A stretch of DNA of 39,013 nt from Bacteroidales bacterium. GTDB lineage: Bacteria; Bacteroidota; Bacteroidia; Bacteroidales; B18-G4. Positions 8,475-17,240 of the stretch are shown here, in pieces. The notes under the pieces were generated by a model. The model ran no database searches. It saw nothing but the letters and a program-made list of their open reading frames with translations, and was not told where the DNA came from. The position numbers and the translations under genes are program-made. Each line of letters begins with the position of its first letter. Position 1 is the first letter of the stretch. The stretch is from the NCBI GenBank assembly GCA_018400295.1, contig JAGYMZ010000001.1, positions 134,049-173,061 on the forward strand. Reading direction: 5' to 3'.

Positions 8475-9689
8475 ATGAAAGCAGATAAAAACATATTGGA
8501 AATTACCCCGAATGTGCATTGGATCGGAATCCTGGATTACGATATTGTGACCTTCGATGTAGTTATGGAAACCGAGTACGGCACGACCTACAATTCCTAT
8601 TTCATAAATGCACATAAGAAAACCATTATTGAAACAACCAAGGAAAAATTTTGGGATGCATACGAAAAAAAGATCCGCCGGGTCGTAGATCCGGAAGATA
8701 TCCAATACATTGTACTGGATCATACAGAACCTGACCACTCGGGCAATGTCCCGAATTTATTGTCGCTTGCGCCGCAGGCCACGATTGTTGGAAGCGGCAA
8801 TGCCATCCGGTACTTAAAGGATCTGATCGGCAATGATTTTAAAAGCCTGGTGGTGAAAGACGGTGACACATTGGATCTGGGCAATAAAACCCTTCGTTTT
8901 ATCAGCGCACCCAATCTGCACTGGCCGGATTCCATCTATACTTATCTGGAGGAAGAAAATATTTTGTTTACGTGTGATTCTTTTGGTGCCCACTACTGCG
9001 ACGAAAAAATGTTTGATGATCTGGTCGGGGATTTCAGTGATGCGTTCAAGTATTATTTCGATGTGATCCTTAAGCCATACAGCAAATATATGCTCCGTGC
9101 CATTGAAAAAATAAGCCCCCTGGAAATATCCGTTGTTTGTCCCGGACATGGTCCTATACTTCGAAAGGACTGGAAGAAATGGGTGGATTGGTCACGGGAA
9201 ATGGCTGAAGAATACGTGAGGTTTCCAGGGAAAAACCGTGTTTTCATACCCTATGTTTCCGCCTATCATAAAACCGGGGCCCTGGCCGGGAAGATCGCTG
9301 ACGGGATCCGGAAGGCCGGGGATATTGAGGTCCATGTCATGGATATTGAAATGTGCGGACCTGGTGAACTGGAGGCCGAAATGACCAAAAGCAATGCTGT
9401 TGTTGTCGGATGCCCGACCATCAATCAAAATATTTTATTGCCTGTTTATAAGCTGTTTGCCGTGATCAACCCGGTCAGGGACCACAAAAAACTCGCCGGT
9501 GGATTCGGATCCTATGGATGGAGTGGCGAGGGCAGGAAGATCATTGAATCAAACCTGACCAACCTTAAGTTGAAATACGTTGGTGAGGGTGTGTTTATAA
9601 AATTCACCCCCGATAAGAATGAACTGGCCCTGGCGGAAGAATACGGTCTGGAATTTGGTAAGCGGCTGATTGCAGCGGCGAAAAAATAA
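8475..9689 (+). CDS. Flavodiiron protein (FprA family A-type flavoprotein)
   Basis: Cytosolic enzyme that reduces oxygen to water and/or nitric oxide to nitrous oxide in anaerobes. The metallo-beta-lactamase-like N-terminal domain carries the full set of diiron ligands: His83, Glu85 and Asp87 in HTEPDHSGN, His149 in APNLHWPDS, Asp168 in CDSFGAH and His225 in CPGHGP. From about 255 a flavodoxin domain follows, with [15 protein letters not shown] as the FMN phosphate loop region and [12 protein letters not shown] near the end. At 404 residues it is a class A protein with no rubredoxin extension, so it needs a separate electron donor. It follows the topoisomerase gene by 19 bases and is followed by a lipoprotein gene, but there is no sign of a functional link with either. 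Confidence 0.95.
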   Translation: MKADKNILEITPNVHWIGILDYDIVTFDVVMETEYGTTYNSYFINAHKKTIIETTKEKFWDAYEKKIRRVVDPEDIQYIVLDHTEPDHSGNVPNLLSLAPQATIVGSGNAIRYLKDLIGNDFKSLVVKDGDTLDLGNKTLRFISAPNLHWPDSIYTYLEEENILFTCDSFGAHYCDEKMFDDLVGDFSDAFKYYFDVILKPYSKYMLRAIEKISPLEISVVCPGHGPILRKDWKKWVDWSREMAEEYVRFPGKNRVFIPYVSAYHKTGALAGKIADGIRKAGDIEVHVMDIEMCGPGELEAEMTKSNAVVVGCPTINQNILLPVYKLFAVINPVRDHKKLAGGFGSYGWSGEGRKIIESNLTNLKLKYVGEGVFIKFTPDKNELALAEEYGLEFGKRLIAAAKK

Positions 9690-9740
9690 ATTCCTGTCTT
9701 GAGAGTTATCATACAGGTAAAATCATGTACCCTGTTTTCT

Positions 9741-10577
9741 ATGAAAATACAAATGGAACCTTATAAGAACCTGGCGGTCTTTTTTTTGATCCTTATATTA
9801 TCCGGATGTTCGTTGGAATATAAGCTTGCCCGGTCTTTTGTCGAAGAGGCGGAAAAGCCTGCATTGATGTTTATCGGGGCAGATTATTTATATAAAACCA
9901 GTCTAAAGGAAAAAGACATCAGCCAGGCCGGTGAAATGGATCAATTTGCCCTGGATTCAGCCCTGTATTACCAAAGCCGTTTTTTGCAAAATATAGAAGA
10001 TGAGCGATTTATGAAAACATTTGAGCATGCTTACATACAGGAATTGCAGGAGTTGGGATTTGATGTGTACAGGGAATATCAAATGGATGCCTTTTTGCTT
10101 CGCGAAGGGCCTTCTTTTATGATCAATATGGCACAGATGGAGATGGAGGAGTATTATTATTCCCTGCGTGATGAAGAAGTTTTTGATGGATACCGGTACT
10201 ATAAGGATGTTGATCTTAATGCTGTGGGATTGAATTGCTGGTTTGAACTTTCCCTTATGAATTCGGATGATAAGAAAATATTGTATGCCAGTAATTATAC
10301 CATGGATGAATATCAGGGGAGTTTCCGGTATTACCCGTTCACGGGGGAGGTGTCGCATCAGTATGAGATTGATTCCCTGAGTATAGGCAATGTTTATAAT
10401 TTTGCAGGCATTCTTGGAAAGAAATATGCCGGATATACATTTGATTATATCATGAATATGTACATATACAGCAATTTACCGGCCAACCAGGAGCCCGGCA
10501 TATTTTATCATTATAACCGGCAAAAGAATAATTTCATACCTGCGGGGGAGGACCGGTTCGAACCCCTGGATCAATAA
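9741..10577 (+). CDS. Lipoprotein of unknown function
   Basis: The product has a clear lipoprotein signal: a hydrophobic stretch ending in ILILSGCS, where the Cys would be lipidated and followed by Ser-Leu-Glu. I chose the ATG at 9741 (MKIQMEPYKN) because it gives a normal-length signal peptide; the frame is open to an ATG at 9699, and 9753 is also possible. The mature protein of about 250 residues is acidic and rich in tyrosine (for example EEYYYSLRDEE and a repeated YY pattern), with no domain I recognise. It is probably anchored in the outer or inner membrane facing the periplasm. It lies 51 bases after the flavodiiron gene (9 from the earlier start). Its 3' end overlaps the end of the convergent dehydrogenase gene by 44 bases. 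Confidence 0.8.
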   Translation: MKIQMEPYKNLAVFFLILILSGCSLEYKLARSFVEEAEKPALMFIGADYLYKTSLKEKDISQAGEMDQFALDSALYYQSRFLQNIEDERFMKTFEHAYIQELQELGFDVYREYQMDAFLLREGPSFMINMAQMEMEEYYYSLRDEEVFDGYRYYKDVDLNAVGLNCWFELSLMNSDDKKILYASNYTMDEYQGSFRYYPFTGEVSHQYEIDSLSIGNVYNFAGILGKKYAGYTFDYIMNMYIYSNLPANQEPGIFYHYNRQKNNFIPAGEDRFEPLDQ

Positions 10578-11574
10578 CCGGGCTGAAGAGGATTTTACCG
10601 GCAGACATGTTTTTAATATACCGGAAAAGGCCTTTTTCAAAATTACCCAAGGGATAAATGCCCTGGATTTTTGTTGTTAGTTTCTTTCGGATGAACATTT
10701 CCTGCAGCTTTTGCGATATATCATGGAATTCATCCTTTGCCAGTGACCCTATCCACTGATTAAGATCAAATCCGGTGATCGTTTTATTTCCGAATACAAT
10801 TTCCAGTATGTGGATATTCCCGAGTGGTTTTCCGGATAAACCGCCATAGACGATAACCTGGCTTCCTGCCGGCATATTATTGAGCATATCACCGGTCATG
10901 CTTCCGCCAACCGCATCCAGTGCTATGGTGGCATTCAGTGATGAGGCCAGTGCTTTCAAGCGGGGAAGAAAATCCGCATCATGTTGATTGATCACATGCC
11001 TTTGTTCGTCACCGGATCCCGTATCAACTTCTGTTTTTCGCACGATCTTTATGATCTCAATACCGGCTTCGCATGCCAGTGCGGCAAACAACCGGCTTAC
11101 CTGTCCGCCGGCGGCATTAAGGATTACCGCCTGATGCCGGTTTTTGACTCTATGAAAAAGGGCATAGGCTGTAAATGGATTGATGGCAAAACATGAGGCC
11201 TGTTCGTCAGGCATGTCATCCTTCAGGGGAATGCAATTGGATGCTGAAGTGATGAACTCTTCGGACCATGTTCCTCCGCTTTCGTATTGGGAAAAGCAAC
11301 TTACTCTTTTGCCATCCAGGCTTTCTGTCCCTTCTCCGGTTTCAATAACGGTTCCCATTCCTTCGAATCCCGGAGTAGCCGGCAATGGTTTCTGAAATCC
11401 ATATCTTCCCTGGATAAAAGATATATCCGAAGGATTGCACGGCGCATACCTGATCCTGATCCTGACTTGTCCCTTTCCGGGGTGGGGTGCAGGTTTTTCT
11501 TTCATGGACATGCTTTTGGCTGCCCTGACAATATTTAATGTGTACGTTGGAAGTTCGATATACTTCATAATCAC
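10534..11574 (-). CDS. Medium-chain dehydrogenase/reductase, enoyl-thioester reductase-like (quinone oxidoreductase family)
   Basis: The 346-residue product is a zinc-independent MDR protein: a GroES-like N-terminal domain (about 1-130), a Rossmann domain (about 130-290) and a return to the catalytic domain. The segment APCNPSDISFIQGRYG (44-59) closely matches 2-enoyl thioester reductases (MECR/Etr1), where the tyrosine corresponding to Tyr58 is catalytic; the cysteine zinc ligands of alcohol dehydrogenases are absent. The nucleotide-binding loop reads NAAGGQVSRL. An NADPH-dependent reduction of an enoyl-thioester or quinone is likely, the substrate unknown. It starts 15 bases after the tsaD stop, so it is probably co-transcribed with it. 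The last 14 codons lie in the overlap with the convergent lipoprotein gene and form a tail beyond the usual family end. The ATG at 11568 is an equal start. Confidence 0.85.
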   Translation of the reverse strand: MIMKYIELPTYTLNIVRAAKSMSMKEKPAPHPGKGQVRIRIRYAPCNPSDISFIQGRYGFQKPLPATPGFEGMGTVIETGEGTESLDGKRVSCFSQYESGGTWSEEFITSASNCIPLKDDMPDEQASCFAINPFTAYALFHRVKNRHQAVILNAAGGQVSRLFAALACEAGIEIIKIVRKTEVDTGSGDEQRHVINQHDADFLPRLKALASSLNATIALDAVGGSMTGDMLNNMPAGSQVIVYGGLSGKPLGNIHILEIVFGNKTITGFDLNQWIGSLAKDEFHDISQKLQEMFIRKKLTTKIQGIYPLGNFEKGLFRYIKNMSAGKILFSPVIDPGVRTGPPPQV

Positions 11575-11589
11575 GGATTACGGTGCATG

Positions 11590-12612
11590 TTACATTCGGC
11601 TCCGGGCATAAGGGGTGGTGTCCAGTCCGGCAAATGCACGGTCCAGAAAGCTGTAATATCCGGCGATAGCGATCATGGCGGCATTATCGGTTGAATATTC
11701 TATCCGGGGCATATATATTTCCCAGTGATGATCCTTTGCGGTTTGCTTTAGTTGTTCACGCAGTCCGGAATTGGCTGAAACTCCCCCGGCAAGGGCTATT
11801 CTCCGGATGCCTGTGGATTGACTTGCCAGGAGCAGTTTTTGCAGGAGTATCCGGATAATTGTATTTTGAATGGATGCAGACAAATCATGCTTATGGTGTT
11901 GAATAAAATCCGGATCCTTTTTGAGCTTGTCACGGATAAAATACAAGATGGATGTTTTGATACCGCTGAAACTATAATTCAATCCGTTGATCCTGGGTTC
12001 GGGGAACCGGTATGCATCCGCGTTCCCTTGTTTGGCCAGTTTGTCGATTTCGGGCCCGCCGGGATAGGGCAAGCCCATAATCTTGGCAGCTTTGTCAAAG
12101 GCTTCCCCTGCCGCATCATCGATCGTTTGTCCGAGAACATGGAAACTGAAATGATCGTCAACGCGGACAATTTGAGTGTGACCGCCAGAAACCGTCAGGC
12201 AAAGAAAAGGGAAGTCCGGCCTGGAAGGGGATGATTTCCCGTCGGTATCGATGAAGTGAGCCAGTACATGAGCCTTTAAGTGATCCACTTCTATAAGGGG
12301 GATCCCCAGTGCCAGGGCAAATGTTTTTGCAAAAGAAGTGCCGACAAGCAAGGAGCCCAACAAGCCCGGTCCACGGGTGAATGCAATCCCGTCAAGTTGA
12401 TTTTTGGCTATATTTGCCGTTGTTATGGCTTGATGTATGACCGGTATTATATTCTGCTGGTGGGCACGGGATGCCAACTCGGGCACAACACCACCATAAT
12501 CCTTATGTACCTGCTGATTGGCAATGATGTTGGCAAGAATTTTGGTATCTTTGACAACCGCAGCCGATGTATCATCACAGGATGATTCGATGCCCAAAAT
12601 GAATTTGCTCAT
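11590..12612 (-). CDS. tsaD: tRNA N6-adenosine threonylcarbamoyltransferase TsaD
   Basis: Transfers the threonylcarbamoyl group from threonylcarbamoyl-AMP to A37 of tRNAs reading ANN codons, acting with TsaB and TsaE (neither is in the window). The 340-residue length is normal. The N-terminal LGIESSCDDTS motif, the metal-binding HLKAH (His111 and His115), the SGGHTQ motif and the C-terminal STDNAAMIA with the third metal ligand are all visible, placing it firmly in the Kae1/TsaD (ASKHA-fold) family. It is the first gene of a minus-strand pair with the MDR dehydrogenase and is divergent from the TamB-like gene, with 63 bases between its ATG and the called start of that gene. Confidence 0.97.
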   Translation of the reverse strand: MSKFILGIESSCDDTSAAVVKDTKILANIIANQQVHKDYGGVVPELASRAHQQNIIPVIHQAITTANIAKNQLDGIAFTRGPGLLGSLLVGTSFAKTFALALGIPLIEVDHLKAHVLAHFIDTDGKSSPSRPDFPFLCLTVSGGHTQIVRVDDHFSFHVLGQTIDDAAGEAFDKAAKIMGLPYPGGPEIDKLAKQGNADAYRFPEPRINGLNYSFSGIKTSILYFIRDKLKKDPDFIQHHKHDLSASIQNTIIRILLQKLLLASQSTGIRRIALAGGVSANSGLREQLKQTAKDHHWEIYMPRIEYSTDNAAMIAIAGYYSFLDRAFAGLDTTPYARSRM

Positions 12613-12629
12613 ATTAATTTTTCAGAAGA

Positions 12630-12637
12630 CAAAATTA
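12630..12637 (-). promoter_or_regulatory. Putative -7 promoter element of tsaD
   Basis: On the minus strand TAATTTTG matches the Bacteroidota consensus TAnnTTTG exactly and lies 17 bases upstream of the tsaD ATG, implying a short leader of about 10-12 bases. A TTTG further upstream is about 28 bases away, more than the usual spacing, so only the -7 element supports the call. Confidence 0.35.
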
Positions 12638-12675
12638 TCAAAAAAAGGCTTAATCATATAATAATACAAACACTG

Positions 12676-15600
12676 GTGGTTATTCTTGCCATACCAGTGT
12701 CAATTTCCATCCTGTTTATGGATCCGGCTGTGCAAACTGTAACAGCCAGGTTCTCGGCTGCTTATCTTTCCGGTCTTCTCGGTTCTGAAGTGTTTATCGG
12801 TCGCCTTCAGATCACACCCTTGATGGATTTGAAACTAAAAGAAGTTTATGTGGAAGATGCGCATGGGGATACGCTGTTGTATTCCAGCCGGATTTTTGTT
12901 GATGTGGGAATGCCGGACATAGGGGAAAAGCTGATTCGGATCAGAAAGGTAGGTCTGCATACAGGTGCTTTTTTTCTGCATAAATATGAAGAAGATACGG
13001 CTTTTAACATAACATATTTTGCAAATGTCTTTAAAGGCGACCCGGCAGAAAAGGGACCCCGCAGGGAACCATGGAATGTGGGTGTCATGGGACTGGAACT
13101 GGCAAATGTACAATTCAGGCTGATTGACGATACAAAACCACGAAAACCCGGCGGAATGGATTTCACGGATTTGAATGTACGTGTTGCCGACCTGGATATT
13201 CGGGGGATAACCATTAACAAGGATACCGTTTCGTGCATGGTCCAAAACCTCACATGCAAGGAAAAAAGCGGCATGACTGTCGACCGGCTGACTGGCAAGT
13301 TCTGGATAAGCCCGTCTTTTCTGGTGGCTGAAAAAATGCAGTTAAAAACTCCGGATTCAGATGTGAAGTTGGATTTTAGCTTTCATTATGATCACTGGAA
13401 GGCATATAATGATTTCATACATGAGATCAACATACTTGCTGACATACAGCCTTCCCAGCTTAACCTGAAAGATATTGGTTATTTTGCCCCTGGTCTTCAA
13501 GTGATGGACAACCGTATCAGGATTAAAGGGGAATTTAGCGGAACGGTCGACAATCTGAAAGCCCGGGGATTTCGTTTTAGTTATGGAAAGGACACCCGTT
13601 TCCGCGGTGAGATCTCTATGAATGGTTTGCCGGATTTTGAGAATACGTTTATTCACCTGGCAATAGAGCATATGCAGGCGTCGGTGCAGGATGTTGAAAC
13701 ATTTTCCATTCCTGGTGAAGAGAACCGTATTGAACTGCCTGAAATATTCCAGGCTTTTGGTGTAATGCAAATTGCCGGATATTTTACCGGTTTCTATAAT
13801 GATTTTGCTTCGTATGCTTCCTATAAATCAACCATCGGGGATTTTACAACAGATCTGATAGTCAGGCAGGATAGCCTGGTAGATTTGACATATGACGGAA
13901 AGATTACAGCAACTGGTTTCGATATGGGTAAATTTCTCAATATTGAACATATCCTCGGCAAATTGAATATGTTTGTGTTGGTTGATGGCGAGGGGATTGA
14001 GGTTGAAACTGCAGAAGTGCGGATGAATGGTATCGTGGATTCACTGGATTTCAGGGGTAATAATTTCAACCGGATTGAAATAAAGGGGGAATTGGCTAAC
14101 CGGAAGTTTAATGGGGAATGTTACATAGATGATGAATTTATTGATCTGGATTTCAATGGGAAAATAGATTTTTCCAGCGACAGACCCGTCTTTGATTTTG
14201 ATGCGGATGTTCATAATGCCATGTTGAACCAGCTTCATCTCGGAAACCGTGCCGATGATATGAAACTGAGCACCAAATTGCGTTGTAATTTTCTTGGTAC
14301 TGCGCTTGATGATCTGGAAGGCCGTATTATAATTGACAGTACCAGATACATTGAACATGGGAAGCGATACAGTGTTGATCATTTTGCGCTCGTTACGCTG
14401 AAAGATACTGGTCTGTACAAGACGATCCTGCTTACATCGGATTTTATTGAAGCGGACATAAAAGGGAATTTTTTATTTGCAGAATTAAAAGCGCAGTTCA
14501 CTGCTATAATCGGTCAGTATCTCAAACCGGATTATATAGGTTTGGAGAAAGGGGAAAAACGCACATTACACCAGGATATGGATCTGAATATCCTGCTGAA
14601 GAAAACCGATGAACTGACAGAACTTTTCCTCCCTGCACTTTCTGTTTCTGAGGGAACCACCATTCGAGGTAAGCTGGAGGCTGACCGTAAATCCCTGACG
14701 CTTGAAGTGTATTCTCCCGAATTGGAATACAGCGGGATAAGGTTCGATTCTTTGCGGATGAATACTGAAACCCATAAAAGGTATTTCAATGTGAATCTGT
14801 CAAGTCACAACGTTGTTTTTAAGGAGCCATCTAAACAGGATACAGTGGAACTCGGCATGGACAGTGTGATGTTCCATGCCAGGCTCCGGCACGACAGCAT
14901 CCTGTACATGCTGCAATGGAATGACAGGAGTATGGCTGATTACAATACAGGGGAAATTCAGGGATATTATTCTTTTATTGATGACTACCGGAGTATATTT
15001 AAAATCACCCATGCTGATGTAGTGATTAACGACAGCGCCTGGACAGTAAGTCCGGACAATCACATTGCCATAGATTCCGGCAGGGTCCATTTTCAAAATT
15101 TTGAATTTATCGGTTACGATCAACACATGGCTTTGAATGGTTCTGTATCTGAAAATCCACAGGACACATTGATGATTGATTTCAGGAAATGGCGTCTGTC
15201 GAATTTTGACATTCTTATCAATAAGGAAGGCCTGGACTTTGATGGTGTTTTGGATGGTCATGTTGGGTTTTCCAGGCTTTTTACTTCACCGGGATTCACT
15301 GCCGAAATGGGTGTTCAAAAACTCAGAATGAACAAGGTCCTGATGGGCGATGCAAGTTTTCTGAGCGAGTGGGACCAGCAACACAACCGTGTTACCCTGG
15401 ATGCAGAGATCATTCATGTCGGAAATGCAGGTACGGGCAAAACCCTGGACCTTAATGGGAGCTATTATCCGTATCGATCGGATACGAACTTTGATGTTGA
15501 TATACATGTCAGCAATTTCCTGCTCAAAGCCGTTGGTCCTTTTGTTGATGGTGTTTTTAACCGTCTGCAGGGAGTGGCCTCCGGATACGCACATCTGCAA

Positions 15601-17058
15601 GGGACCATACAGAAGCCCGAACTTATGGGCAGTATGAGATTTATGCGAACATCTTTTTATGTCGATTATCTCAATACAAAATATGAATTTGCACACGAAG
15701 TCCAGTTTGACCAGTCGGGGTTTTTGTTCGACGGATTGAAACTATACGATACCCTCGGAAATACCGCCGAAATGAATGGTAAAATTGCCCACCGGAACCT
15801 CAGGGATTTTTCACTGGACCTGAATATCCGGCCGGAAAACCTATTATGCCTGAATACAACGGGCCATCATAACGATGCGTTTTACGGATCTGCGCTGGCG
15901 ACCGGAGATGTGACGATTGAAGGCCCGCTGGATAACCTTAACTTTGATATTGCCGTCACAACGAACAGGGGTACGGATATCTATATGCCGCTTAAAAATA
16001 CAGTAACCCTTACGCAAAACGATTATATTGTTTTTATAGATTCCAAGAAGGATACTATTTCCGGTATGTTGCCGGAAAGGGATGTACATGCAAAAGGTGT
16101 ATCCCTGCAATTGAATATCAATGTGACCAATGATGCAGAAGTCCAGATTTTTTTACCCAACGGTATGGGGGATTTGGTTTCCAGGGGAAGCGGAAATATC
16201 CGGCTGGGAATATCTCCTTCAGAGGATTTCAATATTGTCGGTGATTATATTATTGAACGGGGAACATTCCTGTTTAAGATTCAAAATCTTCTCAGGAAAA
16301 GATTTGAGATCATGCGGGGGGGTAAGATCGTATTTACCGGTAGTCCTTATGATGCCAGAATAAACGTGAAGGCCCTGTATAAAGTAAAAACTACCCTGGC
16401 CGGACTGGGCAGTGATCTGGATGATGCGTATGCCGGACAAAGAATTAATGTGGATTGCATCCTGTATTTGAAGGGAAAGCTTATGAATCCGGATATACGG
16501 TTTGGCCTGAAGTTCCCGAACCTGGAAACGGAAGTTGAACAGGTTATTTATTCTATTTTGGATACGAATGACCAGGCCCTTATGAACCAACAGATGATTT
16601 CCCTGCTCGTTCTGAATTCATTCAGCTATACTACTTCGGGCAATGTTGGCATTTCGTCTTTCAATCTGATCTCCAACCAGCTCAGCAATTGGCTCTCACA
16701 GATAAGCAGGGATTTTGATGTTGGCATCAATTACCGTCCCGGTGACGAGATCACGGAGGACGAGATACAAGTTGCATTATCGACTCAATTGTTTGACGAC
16801 CGTCTGATCATTGATGGTAATCTGGGGGTCTCCTCGGGGGAGCATTCTCAGAATGCGAGCAACATCGTCGGGGATGTGAATATTGAATATAAGCTTACAC
16901 GCGATGGCCGTATCCGGTTGCGGGCCTTTAACCGGTCCAACAACATCAATAACCTTGAAGATATTGCCCCGTATACACAGGGGGTTGGCATTTTTTACAA
17001 AAAAGAATTTAATTCCTTTGGCGATCTTTTTAGAAGAAGAAATTCGCGGAACCCGTGA
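12676..17058 (+). CDS. TamB-like translocation/assembly module protein (DUF490)
   Basis: A very long (1460-residue) envelope protein of the TamB/AsmA-like bridge family, thought to span the periplasm as a lipid-carrying beta-groove that serves the outer membrane. A single N-terminal hydrophobic segment is followed by DPAVQTVTARFSAAYLSGLLG, the usual TamB opening. Long stretches of alternating hydrophobic residues follow, and the conserved C-terminal TamB domain (about 1100-1430) contains DYIIERGTFLFKIQNLLRKRF and the GIKFPNLETEVEQ-like segment near 1275. The start is uncertain: the first normal start codon in frame is a GTG at 12676, which leaves no charged residues before the helix. The frame is open up to 12586 and would encode a Lys/Arg-rich segment, but it contains no ATG, GTG or TTG. 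A tamA-like partner is not in the window. Confidence 0.88.
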   Translation: MVILAIPVSISILFMDPAVQTVTARFSAAYLSGLLGSEVFIGRLQITPLMDLKLKEVYVEDAHGDTLLYSSRIFVDVGMPDIGEKLIRIRKVGLHTGAFFLHKYEEDTAFNITYFANVFKGDPAEKGPRREPWNVGVMGLELANVQFRLIDDTKPRKPGGMDFTDLNVRVADLDIRGITINKDTVSCMVQNLTCKEKSGMTVDRLTGKFWISPSFLVAEKMQLKTPDSDVKLDFSFHYDHWKAYNDFIHEINILADIQPSQLNLKDIGYFAPGLQVMDNRIRIKGEFSGTVDNLKARGFRFSYGKDTRFRGEISMNGLPDFENTFIHLAIEHMQASVQDVETFSIPGEENRIELPEIFQAFGVMQIAGYFTGFYNDFASYASYKSTIGDFTTDLIVRQDSLVDLTYDGKITATGFDMGKFLNIEHILGKLNMFVLVDGEGIEVETAEVRMNGIVDSLDFRGNNFNRIEIKGELANRKFNGECYIDDEFIDLDFNGKIDFSSDRPVFDFDADVHNAMLNQLHLGNRADDMKLSTKLRCNFLGTALDDLEGRIIIDSTRYIEHGKRYSVDHFALVTLKDTGLYKTILLTSDFIEADIKGNFLFAELKAQFTAIIGQYLKPDYIGLEKGEKRTLHQDMDLNILLKKTDELTELFLPALSVSEGTTIRGKLEADRKSLTLEVYSPELEYSGIRFDSLRMNTETHKRYFNVNLSSHNVVFKEPSKQDTVELGMDSVMFHARLRHDSILYMLQWNDRSMADYNTGEIQGYYSFIDDYRSIFKITHADVVINDSAWTVSPDNHIAIDSGRVHFQNFEFIGYDQHMALNGSVSENPQDTLMIDFRKWRLSNFDILINKEGLDFDGVLDGHVGFSRLFTSPGFTAEMGVQKLRMNKVLMGDASFLSEWDQQHNRVTLDAEIIHVGNAGTGKTLDLNGSYYPYRSDTNFDVDIHVSNFLLKAVGPFVDGVFNRLQGVASGYAHLQGTIQKPELMGSMRFMRTSFYVDYLNTKYEFAHEVQFDQSGFLFDGLKLYDTLGNTAEMNGKIAHRNLRDFSLDLNIRPENLLCLNTTGHHNDAFYGSALATGDVTIEGPLDNLNFDIAVTTNRGTDIYMPLKNTVTLTQNDYIVFIDSKKDTISGMLPERDVHAKGVSLQLNINVTNDAEVQIFLPNGMGDLVSRGSGNIRLGISPSEDFNIVGDYIIERGTFLFKIQNLLRKRFEIMRGGKIVFTGSPYDARINVKALYKVKTTLAGLGSDLDDAYAGQRINVDCILYLKGKLMNPDIRFGLKFPNLETEVEQVIYSILDTNDQALMNQQMISLLVLNSFSYTTSGNVGISSFNLISNQLSNWLSQISRDFDVGINYRPGDEITEDEIQVALSTQLFDDRLIIDGNLGVSSGEHSQNASNIVGDVNIEYKLTRDGRIRLRAFNRSNNINNLEDIAPYTQGVGIFYKKEFNSFGDLFRRRNSRNP

Positions 17059-17240
17059 TGAAATGTTTGTGAAGCCTCCGGCAGGCAATGATATATATCT
17101 TATTGTTTCCCGGCATCCTGGAGATGGTTGACGAAACCCATAGGTATGGATGTTCTCTGCAAATATACATTGGATATTCATGGGCCGGCAAAAGAAAAAG
17201 ACGAACCATTCCTTTTGCCTGCTGATGAAGATCTGAGATA

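Noticed and set aside
17059-17240. 182-base gap between the TamB-like and AddA-like genes as a possible small gene or RNA
   Set aside because: Frames are short and without a plausible start context, and I see no strong hairpin or terminator.
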